DNA of 7,618 nucleotides from Alphaproteobacteria bacterium. GTDB lineage: Bacteria > Pseudomonadota > Alphaproteobacteria > Micropepsales > Micropepsaceae. The DNA lies in the NCBI GenBank assembly GCA_025935155.1, contig JAICVV010000088.1, forward strand, positions 1 to 7,618. Reading direction: 5' to 3'. The notes below the pieces were generated by a model. It made no database searches, was not told where the DNA came from, and was given only the letters and a program-made list of their open reading frames with translations. Position numbers and translations under genes: made by a program. Positions 1-7,323 of this stretch are shown one piece after another (within the stretch, counting starts at the first letter, position 1; every line of letters starts with the position of its first letter).

Positions 1-40
1 CCGCGACGGCCAGATCGTGCATCCGAGTTTGAAGGGGTGA
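1..40 (+). CDS. pntAA: 3' end of an upstream gene, probably NAD(P) transhydrogenase subunit alpha part 1 (partial)
   Basis: Reading from base 2, twelve codons (RDGQIVHPSLKG) run to a TGA at 38-40. The body of the gene lies outside the window. The identity is an inference from position: in alphaproteobacteria the split transhydrogenase genes usually run pntAA, pntAB, pntB, and pntAB and pntB follow here. A short polar tail of this kind fits the end of the soluble NAD(H)-binding alpha-1 polypeptide, which docks on the membrane subunits. Twelve residues cannot prove it. Confidence 0.5.
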   Translation, partial: RDGQIVHPSLKG

Positions 41-53
41 GGATGAGCGAACT

Positions 54-186
54 ACCCCCCTTCCGCCTCGCCTTCGCTAGCGCGAACGCTCGGCACCTTC
101 CCCCACAAGGGGGGAAGGAGAAAAACAATTTTCCGCTTCCCCCCTTGTGGGGGAAGCTGTCCGCCAAAGGCGGACTGAAGGGGGGT
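54..186. repeat. Composite nested palindromic repeat element between pntAA and pntAB
   Basis: The gap holds a nested set of inverted repeats. The outer arms ACCCCCCTTC (54-63) and GAAGGGGGGT (177-186) are exact reverse complements. Inside them, a perfect 21-bp pair (97-117 with 136-156) encloses a second short stem GAAAA/TTTTC (120-124 with 129-133) around a 4-base loop. To the right is a perfect 7-bp hairpin with a 3-base loop (GTCCGCC 159-165, GGCGGAC 169-175). To the left is a weaker stem TTCGC/GCGAA (73-77 with 82-86). Elements with CCCCACAAGGGGG cores are common intergenic repeats in alphaproteobacterial genomes (recalled, not searched). In a transcript this would fold into a strong structure between two operon genes and could shape mRNA decay, attenuation or relative expression; that role is inferred. 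Confidence 0.85.
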
Positions 187-212
187 GCTGCGCGCCTCCG
201 CGGGAGCGCATC

Positions 213-611
213 ATGGAACTGATCGATCCGTTCATCTTCCGGCTGTCGATTTTCGTGCTGGCGATTTTCGTCGGCTATTACGTGGTGTGGAGCGTGACGC
301 CCGCGCTGCACACACCGCTGATGAGCGTCACCAACGCCATCTCTTCCGTGATCGTCGTCGGCGCGCTGATCGCAGTCGCGGTCAATGTCTCTCTGGATAC
401 TTATAAAGAAGTGCTTGCGCCGACGGCAGAGCAGTTAAGGCAAATGGATTCTCATGGAATGATCTTGGTTCACAAAGCTTCAACCACCAGCGGCTGGACT
501 TCGAAGATTCTCGGCTTCTTTGCGCTGATCCTTGCCAGCGTGAACATCTTTGGCGGTTTTCTCGTCACGCAACGCATGCTGGCGATGTATCGCAAGAAAG
601 AGAAGAAATAG
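213..611 (+). CDS. pntAB: Proton-translocating NAD(P) transhydrogenase, subunit alpha part 2 (small membrane subunit)
   Basis: This 132-residue integral membrane protein is the alpha-2 part of the transhydrogenase, which couples proton entry to hydride transfer from NADH to NADP+ at the inner membrane. It forms the proton-conducting domain with the helices of PntB. Three hydrophobic helices are visible, at about residues 8-28, 41-58 and 97-118. The family landmarks are the segment [20 protein letters not shown] (31-50) and the C-terminal [17 protein letters not shown]. The ATG at 213 is preferred over an in-frame ATG at 147 because GGAG at 203-206 has proper spacing and the extra 22 residues would be encoded within the palindromic repeat. 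Oddly, residues 59-96 form a long hydrophilic segment between helices 2 and 3, where family members I recall have a much shorter connection. Its DNA is about 48% G+C over 390-497, lower than its surroundings. Confidence 0.92.
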   Translation: MELIDPFIFRLSIFVLAIFVGYYVVWSVTPALHTPLMSVTNAISSVIVVGALIAVAVNVSLDTYKEVLAPTAEQLRQMDSHGMILVHKASTTSGWTSKILGFFALILASVNIFGGFLVTQRMLAMYRKKEKK

Positions 612-616
612 CACCG

Positions 617-1390
617 ATGGGCTGGGGGCAAAGAGTGCAGTGCGGATGGTTGCTGGTGGTTCCGGCAGTTCTCAGCGCCTGCTCCAGCATGAGCCCGGCA
701 ACGCTAGAACCCGCAACTTCAACGCACATCCTGCAGAAGAATTTCGCGGTGGGGGAGCTGAAGTCCGCAGCCGTTGGCGAAACGATGGTTTCGCTGAAGG
801 ACTACTACGAGAAAGAGCGGCACAACGTCTGGTCTGTCGGCCAGCCCGCGACATTGCGCGTTGGGCTCGGGAGCATGGTTTTGATCCCCGGCGATTACAC
901 GGCGGTGCGGCACGTTCAGGAAGATGGTGCCACCTACGATGCCGTCGAGATCAAGGTGCATCCGTTCGAACTGACCACCCTCAAGCCATCCTCCACGTCC
1001 GTGCCGATGATGTTCTTCATCGATGACAGCGGCCGGATTGCACGTGCCGGCGGTGGGCTTGGCATCACCAATGAAGTTTCCGATCTCGAGCCGGCGGATT
1101 TCCGCGCCACCCGCGCCGAAAAAACCAGCATCGATGCGCGCCACGGCTACACGAATTTCGAGCTGCTCTATGCGGGCATGGCAGCCGGCGCGGTCCACCT
1201 GACGTATCGTGAATACGATCCGAAAGATTCCACGCGCCCGTCGCGGTTTCAGGATATCAGCTACGATCTCGCCAGCAAATCCATCCGCTTCAAAGATGTT
1301 TCCATAGATATCGAAAGCGCCGACAACCAGAACATCCGCTTTCGGGTGAAGAGCGTGCCGCAGGAATGGATGGGCGCAGGCACGCCATGA
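617..1390 (+). CDS. Putative lipoprotein of unknown function encoded inside the pnt operon
   Basis: The product has 257 residues and I do not recognise the family. The N-terminus has an arginine, a hydrophobic stretch (about residues 10-19) and LSAC with Cys22, a good lipobox for signal peptidase II. The mature protein is therefore predicted to be lipid-anchored on the periplasmic side. The remainder is soluble, with many alternating hydrophobic and polar stretches that suggest beta structure, for example FRFKD-like strands near the C-terminus; no catalytic motif stands out. The gene begins 5 bp after the pntAB stop and ends 18 bp before the pntB start, so it is almost certainly cotranscribed with them. 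No strong Shine-Dalgarno is seen, only a purine-rich run at the end of pntAB, so translational coupling is plausible. Sitting between pntAB and pntB is unusual, and any role in transhydrogenase assembly is speculation from position. Confidence 0.8.
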   Translation: MGWGQRVQCGWLLVVPAVLSACSSMSPATLEPATSTHILQKNFAVGELKSAAVGETMVSLKDYYEKERHNVWSVGQPATLRVGLGSMVLIPGDYTAVRHVQEDGATYDAVEIKVHPFELTTLKPSSTSVPMMFFIDDSGRIARAGGGLGITNEVSDLEPADFRATRAEKTSIDARHGYTNFELLYAGMAAGAVHLTYREYDPKDSTRPSRFQDISYDLASKSIRFKDVSIDIESADNQNIRFRVKSVPQEWMGAGTP

Positions 1391-1408
1391 GCGAGAGGGA
1401 ACACATCC

Positions 1409-2803
1409 GTGCAAGCTGATCTCGCCGCGCTCGCCTATCTCGTCTCCGGCGTGCTGTTCATTCTGGCGCTGCGCGGCCTTTCTTCCCCGATCACGTCGCG
1501 CACCGGCAACCGCAATGGCATGATCGGCATGGCGCTCGCCATCGCCACCACGCTGTGGGTGACGCACGTTACCGACGCGCTGACCTGGGGCATGATTGTG
1601 GTGGCCATCGCCATCGGCGGCGGCATCGGCGCGATCATCGCCCGCCGCATCGCCATGACCGCCATGCCGCAGCTGGTCGCCGCGTTCCACTCGCTTGTCG
1701 GTTTGGCCGCTGTGCTGGTCGCGGCAGCGGCATTCTACTCACCCGCCGCCTACGGCATCGGCACGGAAGGGGCGATTCGCACGCAATCGCTCATCGAAAT
1801 GAGTCTCGGGGTCGCGATCGGCGCCATCACCTTCGCCGGCTCCATCATCGCTTTCGCCAAGCTGAACGGAAACATGAGCGGCGCGCCGATCCTGCTGCCG
1901 GCGCGGCATCTGCTGAATCTCGTCATCGCCATCGCGATTGTCGCGCTGATCGTCTTCTTCGTGCTGCATCAGCCGGTGTGGGCGTTCTGGGCGATCACGG
2001 TTGTCGCTTTCGTTTTCGGCATCACGCTCATCATTCCCATCGGCGGGGCCGACATGCCGGTGGTGATCTCGATGCTGAATTCCTATTCGGGATGGGCTGC
2101 CGCCGGTATCGGTTTCACGCTGGAGAACACCGCGCTCATCATCACCGGCGCGCTGGTCGGGTCCTCCGGCGCCATTCTCAGCTACATCATGTGCGCCGGC
2201 ATGAACCGCAGCTTCATTTCGGTGATCGCGGGAGGCTTCGGCGGCGAAGTGGCGGCGGCAGGAAAGGCCGAAACGCGACCGGTGAAGCAGGGCAGCGCGG
2301 AAGACGCCGCCTTCATCATGAAGAACGCGGGCAGCGTCATCATCGTGCCGGGCTACGGCATGGCGGTGGCGCAGGCGCAGCACGCGGTGCGCGAAATGGC
2401 CGACAAGCTGAAGAAGGAAGGTGTGAAGGTTTCCTACGCCATTCATCCTGTCGCAGGCCGCATGCCGGGTCATATGAACGTGCTGCTGGCCGAAGCCAAC
2501 GTGCCCTATGACGAAGTGTTCGAGCTGGAGGACATCAACTCGGCCTTCGCCACCACCGATGTCGCCTATGTGATCGGCGCCAACGATGTCACCAACCCGG
2601 CCGCCAAGACCAATCCCGCCTCGCCCATTTTCGGCATGCCGATTCTCGATGTGGAAAAGGCAAAGACCGTGCTGTTCGTGAAGCGCGGCATGGGCTCGGG
2701 CTATGCGGGAATCGAGAACGAGCTCTTCTTCCGCGATAACACCATGATGCTGTTCGGCGACGCCAAGAAAATGACGGAAGAAATCGTCAAGGCGCTGGGC
2801 TGA
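1409..2803 (+). CDS. pntB: Proton-translocating NAD(P) transhydrogenase, subunit beta
   Basis: PntB (464 residues, normal length for the family) supplies most of the proton channel and the NADP(H)-binding domain III, and works with PntAA and PntAB to make NADPH at the expense of the proton gradient. The N-terminal half (to about residue 275) is a series of hydrophobic helices, beginning LAALAYLVSGVLFILALRGL and followed by the family segment SRTGNRNGMIGM. The C-terminal domain has the nucleotide-binding GYGMAVAQAQ (from Gly315), HPVAGRMPGHMNV (from His346), GANDVTNP (from Gly390) and KRGMGSGYAG (from Lys425), all characteristic of domain III. The start is a GTG at 1409, supported by GAGAGGGA at 1393-1400 and by alignment with the expected N-terminus. 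It follows the lipoprotein gene by 18 bp, and the next gene starts 3 bp after its stop. Confidence 0.97.
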   Translation: MQADLAALAYLVSGVLFILALRGLSSPITSRTGNRNGMIGMALAIATTLWVTHVTDALTWGMIVVAIAIGGGIGAIIARRIAMTAMPQLVAAFHSLVGLAAVLVAAAAFYSPAAYGIGTEGAIRTQSLIEMSLGVAIGAITFAGSIIAFAKLNGNMSGAPILLPARHLLNLVIAIAIVALIVFFVLHQPVWAFWAITVVAFVFGITLIIPIGGADMPVVISMLNSYSGWAAAGIGFTLENTALIITGALVGSSGAILSYIMCAGMNRSFISVIAGGFGGEVAAAGKAETRPVKQGSAEDAAFIMKNAGSVIIVPGYGMAVAQAQHAVREMADKLKKEGVKVSYAIHPVAGRMPGHMNVLLAEANVPYDEVFELEDINSAFATTDVAYVIGANDVTNPAAKTNPASPIFGMPILDVEKAKTVLFVKRGMGSGYAGIENELFFRDNTMMLFGDAKKMTEEIVKALG

Positions 2804-2806
2804 TCC

Positions 2807-3247
2807 GTGTCAAGCCTTTTCGCCGCGATCTTCGGCGTGCCGTCGTCGCGGGTTGAGCGTGATCGCGCTTACACGAGCATAGCCGGCAATCTCGATGACA
2901 TGCAGGCGTTCGAGCGAATTCTTGGCGGCATGCAGCACAACACCGAAAAAGCCGGCGCACTGCTGGCCGCCCAGGGTATATTCGCCGTCGCCTGCACCTT
3001 CGGGATCGATCATGGCTGGCCGAAGCTCTTCTCTGTGCCGGCGATTCTGCTTCTGCTGATAGGTGCATTGCTGCTCATCTCGATGTTGCGCAGTACCGCA
3101 GCCCCCTTCACGCGCGGGTCCGGCAACGTGGCACGGATAGCCTTTGACCTTCTGGTGTCGCGGATGATCCGCTTCAATCTGGCGCTGTATATGACCTTCG
3201 TTTCCATCCTCTTGCTTGCGGTTTCGGCCATCAGCTTCATCATCTGA
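2807..3247 (+). CDS. Small three-helix membrane protein of unknown function, downstream of pntB
   Basis: This is a 146-residue protein with a GTG start 3 bp after the pntB stop, so it is probably translationally coupled to pntB. The first 45 residues are polar and probably cytoplasmic. Hydrophobic helices follow at about 49-67, 74-94 and 123-146, and the protein ends at the last helix (AISFII). A polar segment (95-122) with several arginines separates helices 2 and 3. I cannot assign a family with confidence. The stretch NTEKAGALLAAQGIFAVAC before and in helix 1 is reminiscent of the start of the DUF5706/PycTM-type membrane effector domain, where a (D/E)-x-K-A motif precedes the first helix, but the match is short and from memory. 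The GTG start rests on reading-frame length and close spacing; PntB's own end offers no strong ribosome binding site. Confidence 0.75.
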   Translation: MSSLFAAIFGVPSSRVERDRAYTSIAGNLDDMQAFERILGGMQHNTEKAGALLAAQGIFAVACTFGIDHGWPKLFSVPAILLLLIGALLLISMLRSTAAPFTRGSGNVARIAFDLLVSRMIRFNLALYMTFVSILLLAVSAISFII

Positions 3248-3288
3248 ATTCAGTGGCCCTTGCGGCCGCAACGCCGTATTCTTCTTCC

Positions 3289-4254
3289 ATGACCCCTCAT
3301 GAGAATGTGCGGCACGAACACGGTCTGTGGACGCACGACCACCGCTTCCTCGGCCACGGGCATGCGCACGCCGAGCGCCGGGCCCGCGCGGCGATGCTGC
3401 TCACGGCAGCGTTCATGGTCATCGAAATCGCTGCGGGCCTCATCTTCGGGTCGATGGCCCTGTTGGCGGACGGCGTGCACATGGCGACGCATGTCGGCGC
3501 GCTTGGATTGGCCGCCGGGGCCTACTGGCTGGCGCGCCGACATGCCGCCAATTCACGCTTTACTTTCGGTTCCGGCAAGTTCGGCGATCTTGCCGCCTTC
3601 ACCAGCGCCATTGTTCTGGGCCTGATCGCTATCGGCGTGGCAGCGGAGTCGATCACCCGGCTGCTCCATCCGGTTACCATCGTTTATTCCAGTGCGCTGC
3701 CGATCGCCACGGTTGGTCTTCTGGTGAATCTGGCCAGCGCCTTCATTCTGGGCGGCGAAGATCATGAGCGGGAGCATCACCACGGTCACGCGCACGATCA
3801 CAATCTGCGCGCGGCCTATGTGCATGTCCTCGCGGACGCCGCCACGTCCGTGCTCGCCATTGCGGCGCTCGCAGCCGGATTGCTGTTCGGCCTGCGCTGG
3901 CTCGATCCCGCGGTGGGCATTGCGGGCGCTTGCGTGATCGCATCGTGGTCTTATGGGCTTATCCGTGACAGCGCGATGGTGCTGCTGGATGCGGAACCCG
4001 ATCCGGCGCTCTCGCGCGACATTCGCGGCTTTGTTGAAGCCGGGCTTGGCGCGCGCGTGGCCGATCTGCATTTGTGGCGCGTCGGCCCGGGGCATCACAG
4101 CCTGATTGTTTCCCTGGTCAGCCCCGGCGAAATCACGGCCGAAGACGTGAAGGCACGCCTGCGGCAGCGCCACCCCGATCTCTCCCATGTCACGGTGGAA
4201 GTGGCGGTTTGCGCCGATTGCCCGCCGGAACCGCCAAGCTTGCGGTCCCGCTGA
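3289..4254 (+). CDS. dmeF: Cation diffusion facilitator, DmeF-like divalent metal efflux transporter
   Basis: This inner-membrane antiporter (321 residues from the ATG) exports divalent metal ions; characterised DmeF relatives handle mainly cobalt or nickel, and the substrate here is not proven. About six helices are visible. The helix 2 metal motif is ADGVHMATH (Asp61, His64, His68) and helix 5 has HVLAD (His179, Asp183), the paired intramembrane site of the family. A His-rich loop (159-171, EHHHGHAHDH) precedes helix 5, and seven histidines cluster at residues 9-27, including THDHRFLG. The cytoplasmic C-terminal domain includes DLHLWRVGPGHH and ends with CADC (Cys308, Cys311), a possible extra metal ligand pair. 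An in-frame GTG at 3253 would add 12 residues; I prefer 3289 because family N-termini begin shortly before the HDHxFLG motif, but neither start has a clear ribosome binding site. It probably shares a transcript with the gene ending at 3247. Confidence 0.88.
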   Translation: MTPHENVRHEHGLWTHDHRFLGHGHAHAERRARAAMLLTAAFMVIEIAAGLIFGSMALLADGVHMATHVGALGLAAGAYWLARRHAANSRFTFGSGKFGDLAAFTSAIVLGLIAIGVAAESITRLLHPVTIVYSSALPIATVGLLVNLASAFILGGEDHEREHHHGHAHDHNLRAAYVHVLADAATSVLAIAALAAGLLFGLRWLDPAVGIAGACVIASWSYGLIRDSAMVLLDAEPDPALSRDIRGFVEAGLGARVADLHLWRVGPGHHSLIVSLVSPGEITAEDVKARLRQRHPDLSHVTVEVAVCADCPPEPPSLRSR

Positions 4255-5288
<1,034 letters not shown>

Positions 5289-5309
5289 GTGTTTCTGTGG
5301 AGTTCTGTC

Positions 5310-5633
5310 ATGAAAAATATCACGCTGGCTGTTGATGATAACGTGCTGGACGGAGTCCGGCGTTATGCGATCGATCACGGTACAACCGTGAATGGGCTTA
5401 TACGCGATCATTTCCAGCGAATTGTCGATCAGGGCGATCGTGCGGCCCAGGCGCGGCGAGAATTGGCTGAACTAAGCGATCGTTCAACCGGGCGGCTGGG
5501 ACCGGATTGGAAATGGAACAGGGCAGAACTTTATGATCGTCCGATACTTCGTCGATACGAACGTCCTGATCTACGCCGCGATGGGGAAATTGGAGAGTCC
5601 CGCAAAAAGAAGTCGAGCAAGAGAACTGATTAG
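5310..5633 (+). CDS. Ribbon-helix-helix antitoxin of a VapBC-like module
   Basis: This 107-residue protein has an N-terminal ribbon-helix-helix pattern: a short strand KNITLAVDD, a helix NVLDGVRRYAIDHG, then TTVNGLIRDHFQRIV (to about residue 39). This is the DNA-binding and dimer region. A charged linker and the segment GPDWKWNRAELYDR (64-77) follow, a type of region that neutralises the PIN toxin. The ATG at 5310 is chosen because GGAG at 5299-5302 has a 7-base spacer and the fold begins there; a TTG at 5259 would add 17 residues that fit nothing. The last 33 codons overlap the toxin gene in another frame, and the basic tail (RKKKSSKR) is encoded entirely within the overlap. Its G+C is lower than that of the flanking metabolic genes, which suggests acquisition. 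The pair probably represses its own promoter. Confidence 0.85.
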   Translation: MKNITLAVDDNVLDGVRRYAIDHGTTVNGLIRDHFQRIVDQGDRAAQARRELAELSDRSTGRLGPDWKWNRAELYDRPILRRYERPDLRRDGEIGESRKKKSSKRTD

Positions 5634-5946
5634 GCAGGAACCTTTTGCAATTTCTGGACAGGTTCTGGCCGAATTCTATCGAAACGTGACCCGCAAGGGC
5701 GCTCAACCGCTTTCGGTGGTGGAGGCCCTTGAGTGGATTGATCTTCTCTCTGGGCAGATTTGCGTTCCCGTCGATGCAACCCTCGTCCGCAATGGGATTC
5801 TCCTCTCGGAACGGCATCGGATCTCGTACTGGGATGCGGCCATTATCGCCGCAGCCGAGGCCGCCGGCGCCCCCAACCTCTACACGGAGGATCTTAATGA
5901 CGGCCAGATCTATGGCTCTGTTCGGGTGATAAACCCATTCCTCTGA
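5533..5946 (+). CDS. PIN-domain toxin ribonuclease (VapC-like)
   Basis: This is a 137-residue single-domain PIN protein, the length expected of a VapC-type toxin: an Mg2+-dependent RNase held inactive by its antitoxin. The acidic metal ligands are visible: Asp8 in YFVDTNVLIYAA, Glu47 in QVLAEFYRN, Asp101 in SYWDAAIIAAAEAAG, and Asp120 or Asp123 in YTEDLNDG. Asn10 of the DTN motif is also present. The ATG at 5533 places the DTN motif at the usual distance from the N-terminus and lies inside the antitoxin gene with a weak CAGGG (5519-5523) upstream, so synthesis is probably coupled to antitoxin translation. VapC relatives often cut tRNA or rRNA, but the target here is unknown. No inactivating change is seen. 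Confidence 0.9.
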   Translation: MIVRYFVDTNVLIYAAMGKLESPAKRSRARELIRQEPFAISGQVLAEFYRNVTRKGAQPLSVVEALEWIDLLSGQICVPVDATLVRNGILLSERHRISYWDAAIIAAAEAAGAPNLYTEDLNDGQIYGSVRVINPFL

Positions 5947-5970
5947 GGACGTTCAACGAGGGATCGTTCG

Positions 5971-7125
5971 ATGCGCATAGGCATTCTCACCGGCGGCGGC
6001 GATGCTCCGGGGCTCAATCCCTGCATCAAGGCGGTGACGCGCGCGGCACTCTCGCGCGGCTGGGAGGTTGTGGGATTTAAGCGCGGCTGGGCCGGGCCGC
6101 TGAACTACAATCCGGACGATCCGCAAGGCAGCGCGGACTGCCTGATTCATCTGGACGGGGAGCGCGTCCGCACCATCGACCGTTCGGGTGGAACGATCCT
6201 GCACACGTCACGCACCAATCCCGGCCGGGTGAAACCGAAGGATCTCCCCGCGTTTCTGAAGGGCAAGTTCCAGCCTGGCGAAAATGGGCTGATCGATTGC
6301 ACGCCGCACGTGTTGCGCGTGATAGAGTCGCTCAAGATTGACGCCATGTTCCCCATCGGCGGCGACGACACGCTCTCCTATGCCGCGCATTTGCACGGGC
6401 AGGGGCTCAAGGTGATGTCGCTGCCCAAGACGATGGACAACGACGTCTTCGGCACCGATTACTGCATGGGCTTCTCTACCGCAGTCTCCCGTTCTGCCGC
6501 GATGCTCGAAGCATTGCGAACACCCGCCGGCAGCCACGAGCGCATCGCAGTGGTGGAACTTTTTGGGCGCAATTCCGGCGAGACGGCGCTGATCTCCGGT
6601 TATATTGCAGATGCCGATCGCACGTTGATTGCCGAAGTGCCGATCGACATGCATCGGTTGGCGGAACTGGTGGTGGAAGATCGCGCCGCTAATCCGTCCA
6701 ATTATGCGATTGTTGCGGTATCAGAAGGCGCGCAGCTGGAGCAGGGCGGCATTGTGGAAAGCGGTCCCGAGGATGCCTACGGCCATCGCAAGTTGGGCGG
6801 CATAGGGGAGCTGATTGGCGAGCAATTGGAGAAGATCACGGGCATCGGCATTCTCAATCAGAAGCTCAGCTATCTCATGCGCGCCGGTCCGCCCGACGCT
6901 GTCGATCGCATGGTGGCGCTGAACTACGGCACCATGGCGGTGCAGCTGCTGGATGAGGGAAAATCCGGGCTGATGATGGCGATCCAGCATGGCAACTATA
7001 CCACCGTGCCGGGGGACACCTGCATCAAGGGCAAGCGCCGTGTCGATGTCCCCGCCCTCTACGACACCCAAGCCTACCGTCCGCGAATCGACACGATCTG
7101 CGGTAAGCCGTTCTTTCTCTATTGA
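5971..7125 (+). CDS. pfp: Phosphofructokinase, predicted pyrophosphate-dependent (diphosphate-fructose-6-phosphate 1-phosphotransferase)
   Basis: The product is a 384-residue PfkA-superfamily enzyme that phosphorylates fructose 6-phosphate to fructose 1,6-bisphosphate in the cytoplasm. The N-terminus [15 protein letters not shown] is the phosphoryl-donor loop. [11 protein letters not shown] places a second Asp (Asp133) after GGD, and LPKTMDND has Lys153 where ATP-using enzymes normally have Gly. In the family this Asp/Lys pair marks use of pyrophosphate as donor, making the reaction reversible and usable for both glycolysis and gluconeogenesis. Other landmarks are [18 protein letters not shown] (from about Val195) and VAVSEGA. 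The ATG at 5971 has GAGGGA at 5958-5963 with a 7-base spacer. Only 24 bp separate it from the toxin stop, so it may be read partly from the toxin-antitoxin promoter unless it has a promoter within the toxin gene. Confidence 0.92.
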   Translation: MRIGILTGGGDAPGLNPCIKAVTRAALSRGWEVVGFKRGWAGPLNYNPDDPQGSADCLIHLDGERVRTIDRSGGTILHTSRTNPGRVKPKDLPAFLKGKFQPGENGLIDCTPHVLRVIESLKIDAMFPIGGDDTLSYAAHLHGQGLKVMSLPKTMDNDVFGTDYCMGFSTAVSRSAAMLEALRTPAGSHERIAVVELFGRNSGETALISGYIADADRTLIAEVPIDMHRLAELVVEDRAANPSNYAIVAVSEGAQLEQGGIVESGPEDAYGHRKLGGIGELIGEQLEKITGIGILNQKLSYLMRAGPPDAVDRMVALNYGTMAVQLLDEGKSGLMMAIQHGNYTTVPGDTCIKGKRRVDVPALYDTQAYRPRIDTICGKPFFLY

Positions 7126-7131
7126 AGGTGA

Positions 7132-7152
7132 GCCCCCGTGCGGATGCGGGGC
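7132..7152 (+). terminator. Weak GC-rich hairpin after pfp, possible terminator
   Basis: CCCCG (7134-7138) pairs with CGGGG (7147-7151) around an 8-base loop, or GCCCC with GGGGC in a shifted register. It lies 6 bases after the pfp stop. No T-tract follows, so intrinsic termination here would be weak. Confidence 0.3.
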
Positions 7153-7178
7153 ACATCGCACGAAGGCTCTCTCTCTGG

Positions 7179-7199
7179 GGCGAATTGGGGGAATTCGCC
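7179..7199. other. Perfect 8-bp hairpin in the pfp-acetyltransferase gap
   Basis: GGCGAATT (7179-7186) and AATTCGCC (7192-7199) are exact reverse complements around a loop of five Gs. It is the best stem in the gap and may end or stabilise the pfp transcript. It has no T-tract on either strand, so its role is open. Confidence 0.45.
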
Positions 7200-7265
7200 T
7201 GAACGTCAAAATGGTCCAGGGGTGCGAAATATCCAAGCGCGCGATGGTCAGAACCCCGTGAAGTT

Positions 7266-7302
7266 TGTCGCAAGCTGTCGCATGCCTGTCGGACTTGTTG
7301 CG
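7266..7302 (+). repeat. Short repeats of TGTCGCA at helical-turn spacing upstream of the acetyltransferase gene
   Basis: TGTCGCA occurs at 7266-7272 and 7276-7282. A one-mismatch copy, TGTCGGA, is at 7287-7293, and a weaker relative, TGTTGCG, at 7296-7302. The starts are 10, 11 and 9 bases apart, so the copies would face the same side of the helix. They end 21 bases before the gene start. A regulator-binding site is possible; chance in GC-rich DNA is not excluded. Confidence 0.35.
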
Positions 7303-7323
7303 GCGTTGAAAGGAAAGTCGGCC

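Noticed and set aside
97..156. Perfect 21-bp inverted repeat as an intrinsic terminator of pntAA
   Set aside because: The stem is strong, but no run of T follows and the next gene probably belongs to the same operon, so a repeat element explains it better.
147..212. Upstream ATG extending PntAB by 22 residues
   Set aside because: The added part is encoded by the repeat and does not resemble family N-termini; the ATG at 213 has a well-placed GGAG.
37..222. Small + strand open frame starting next to the upstream stop codon
   Set aside because: It lies almost wholly within the palindromic repeat, and its product simply reflects the repeat's C- and G-runs.
719..1690. 323-residue open frame on the - strand across the lipoprotein and pntB genes
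   Set aside because: No recognisable domain, no ribosome binding site and biased composition; it overlaps two better supported genes.
1555..2511. Long + strand open frame over pntB in another frame
   Set aside because: Its product is an Arg/His-rich low-complexity string typical of a shadow of GC-rich coding DNA, and pntB is unmistakable in the other frame.
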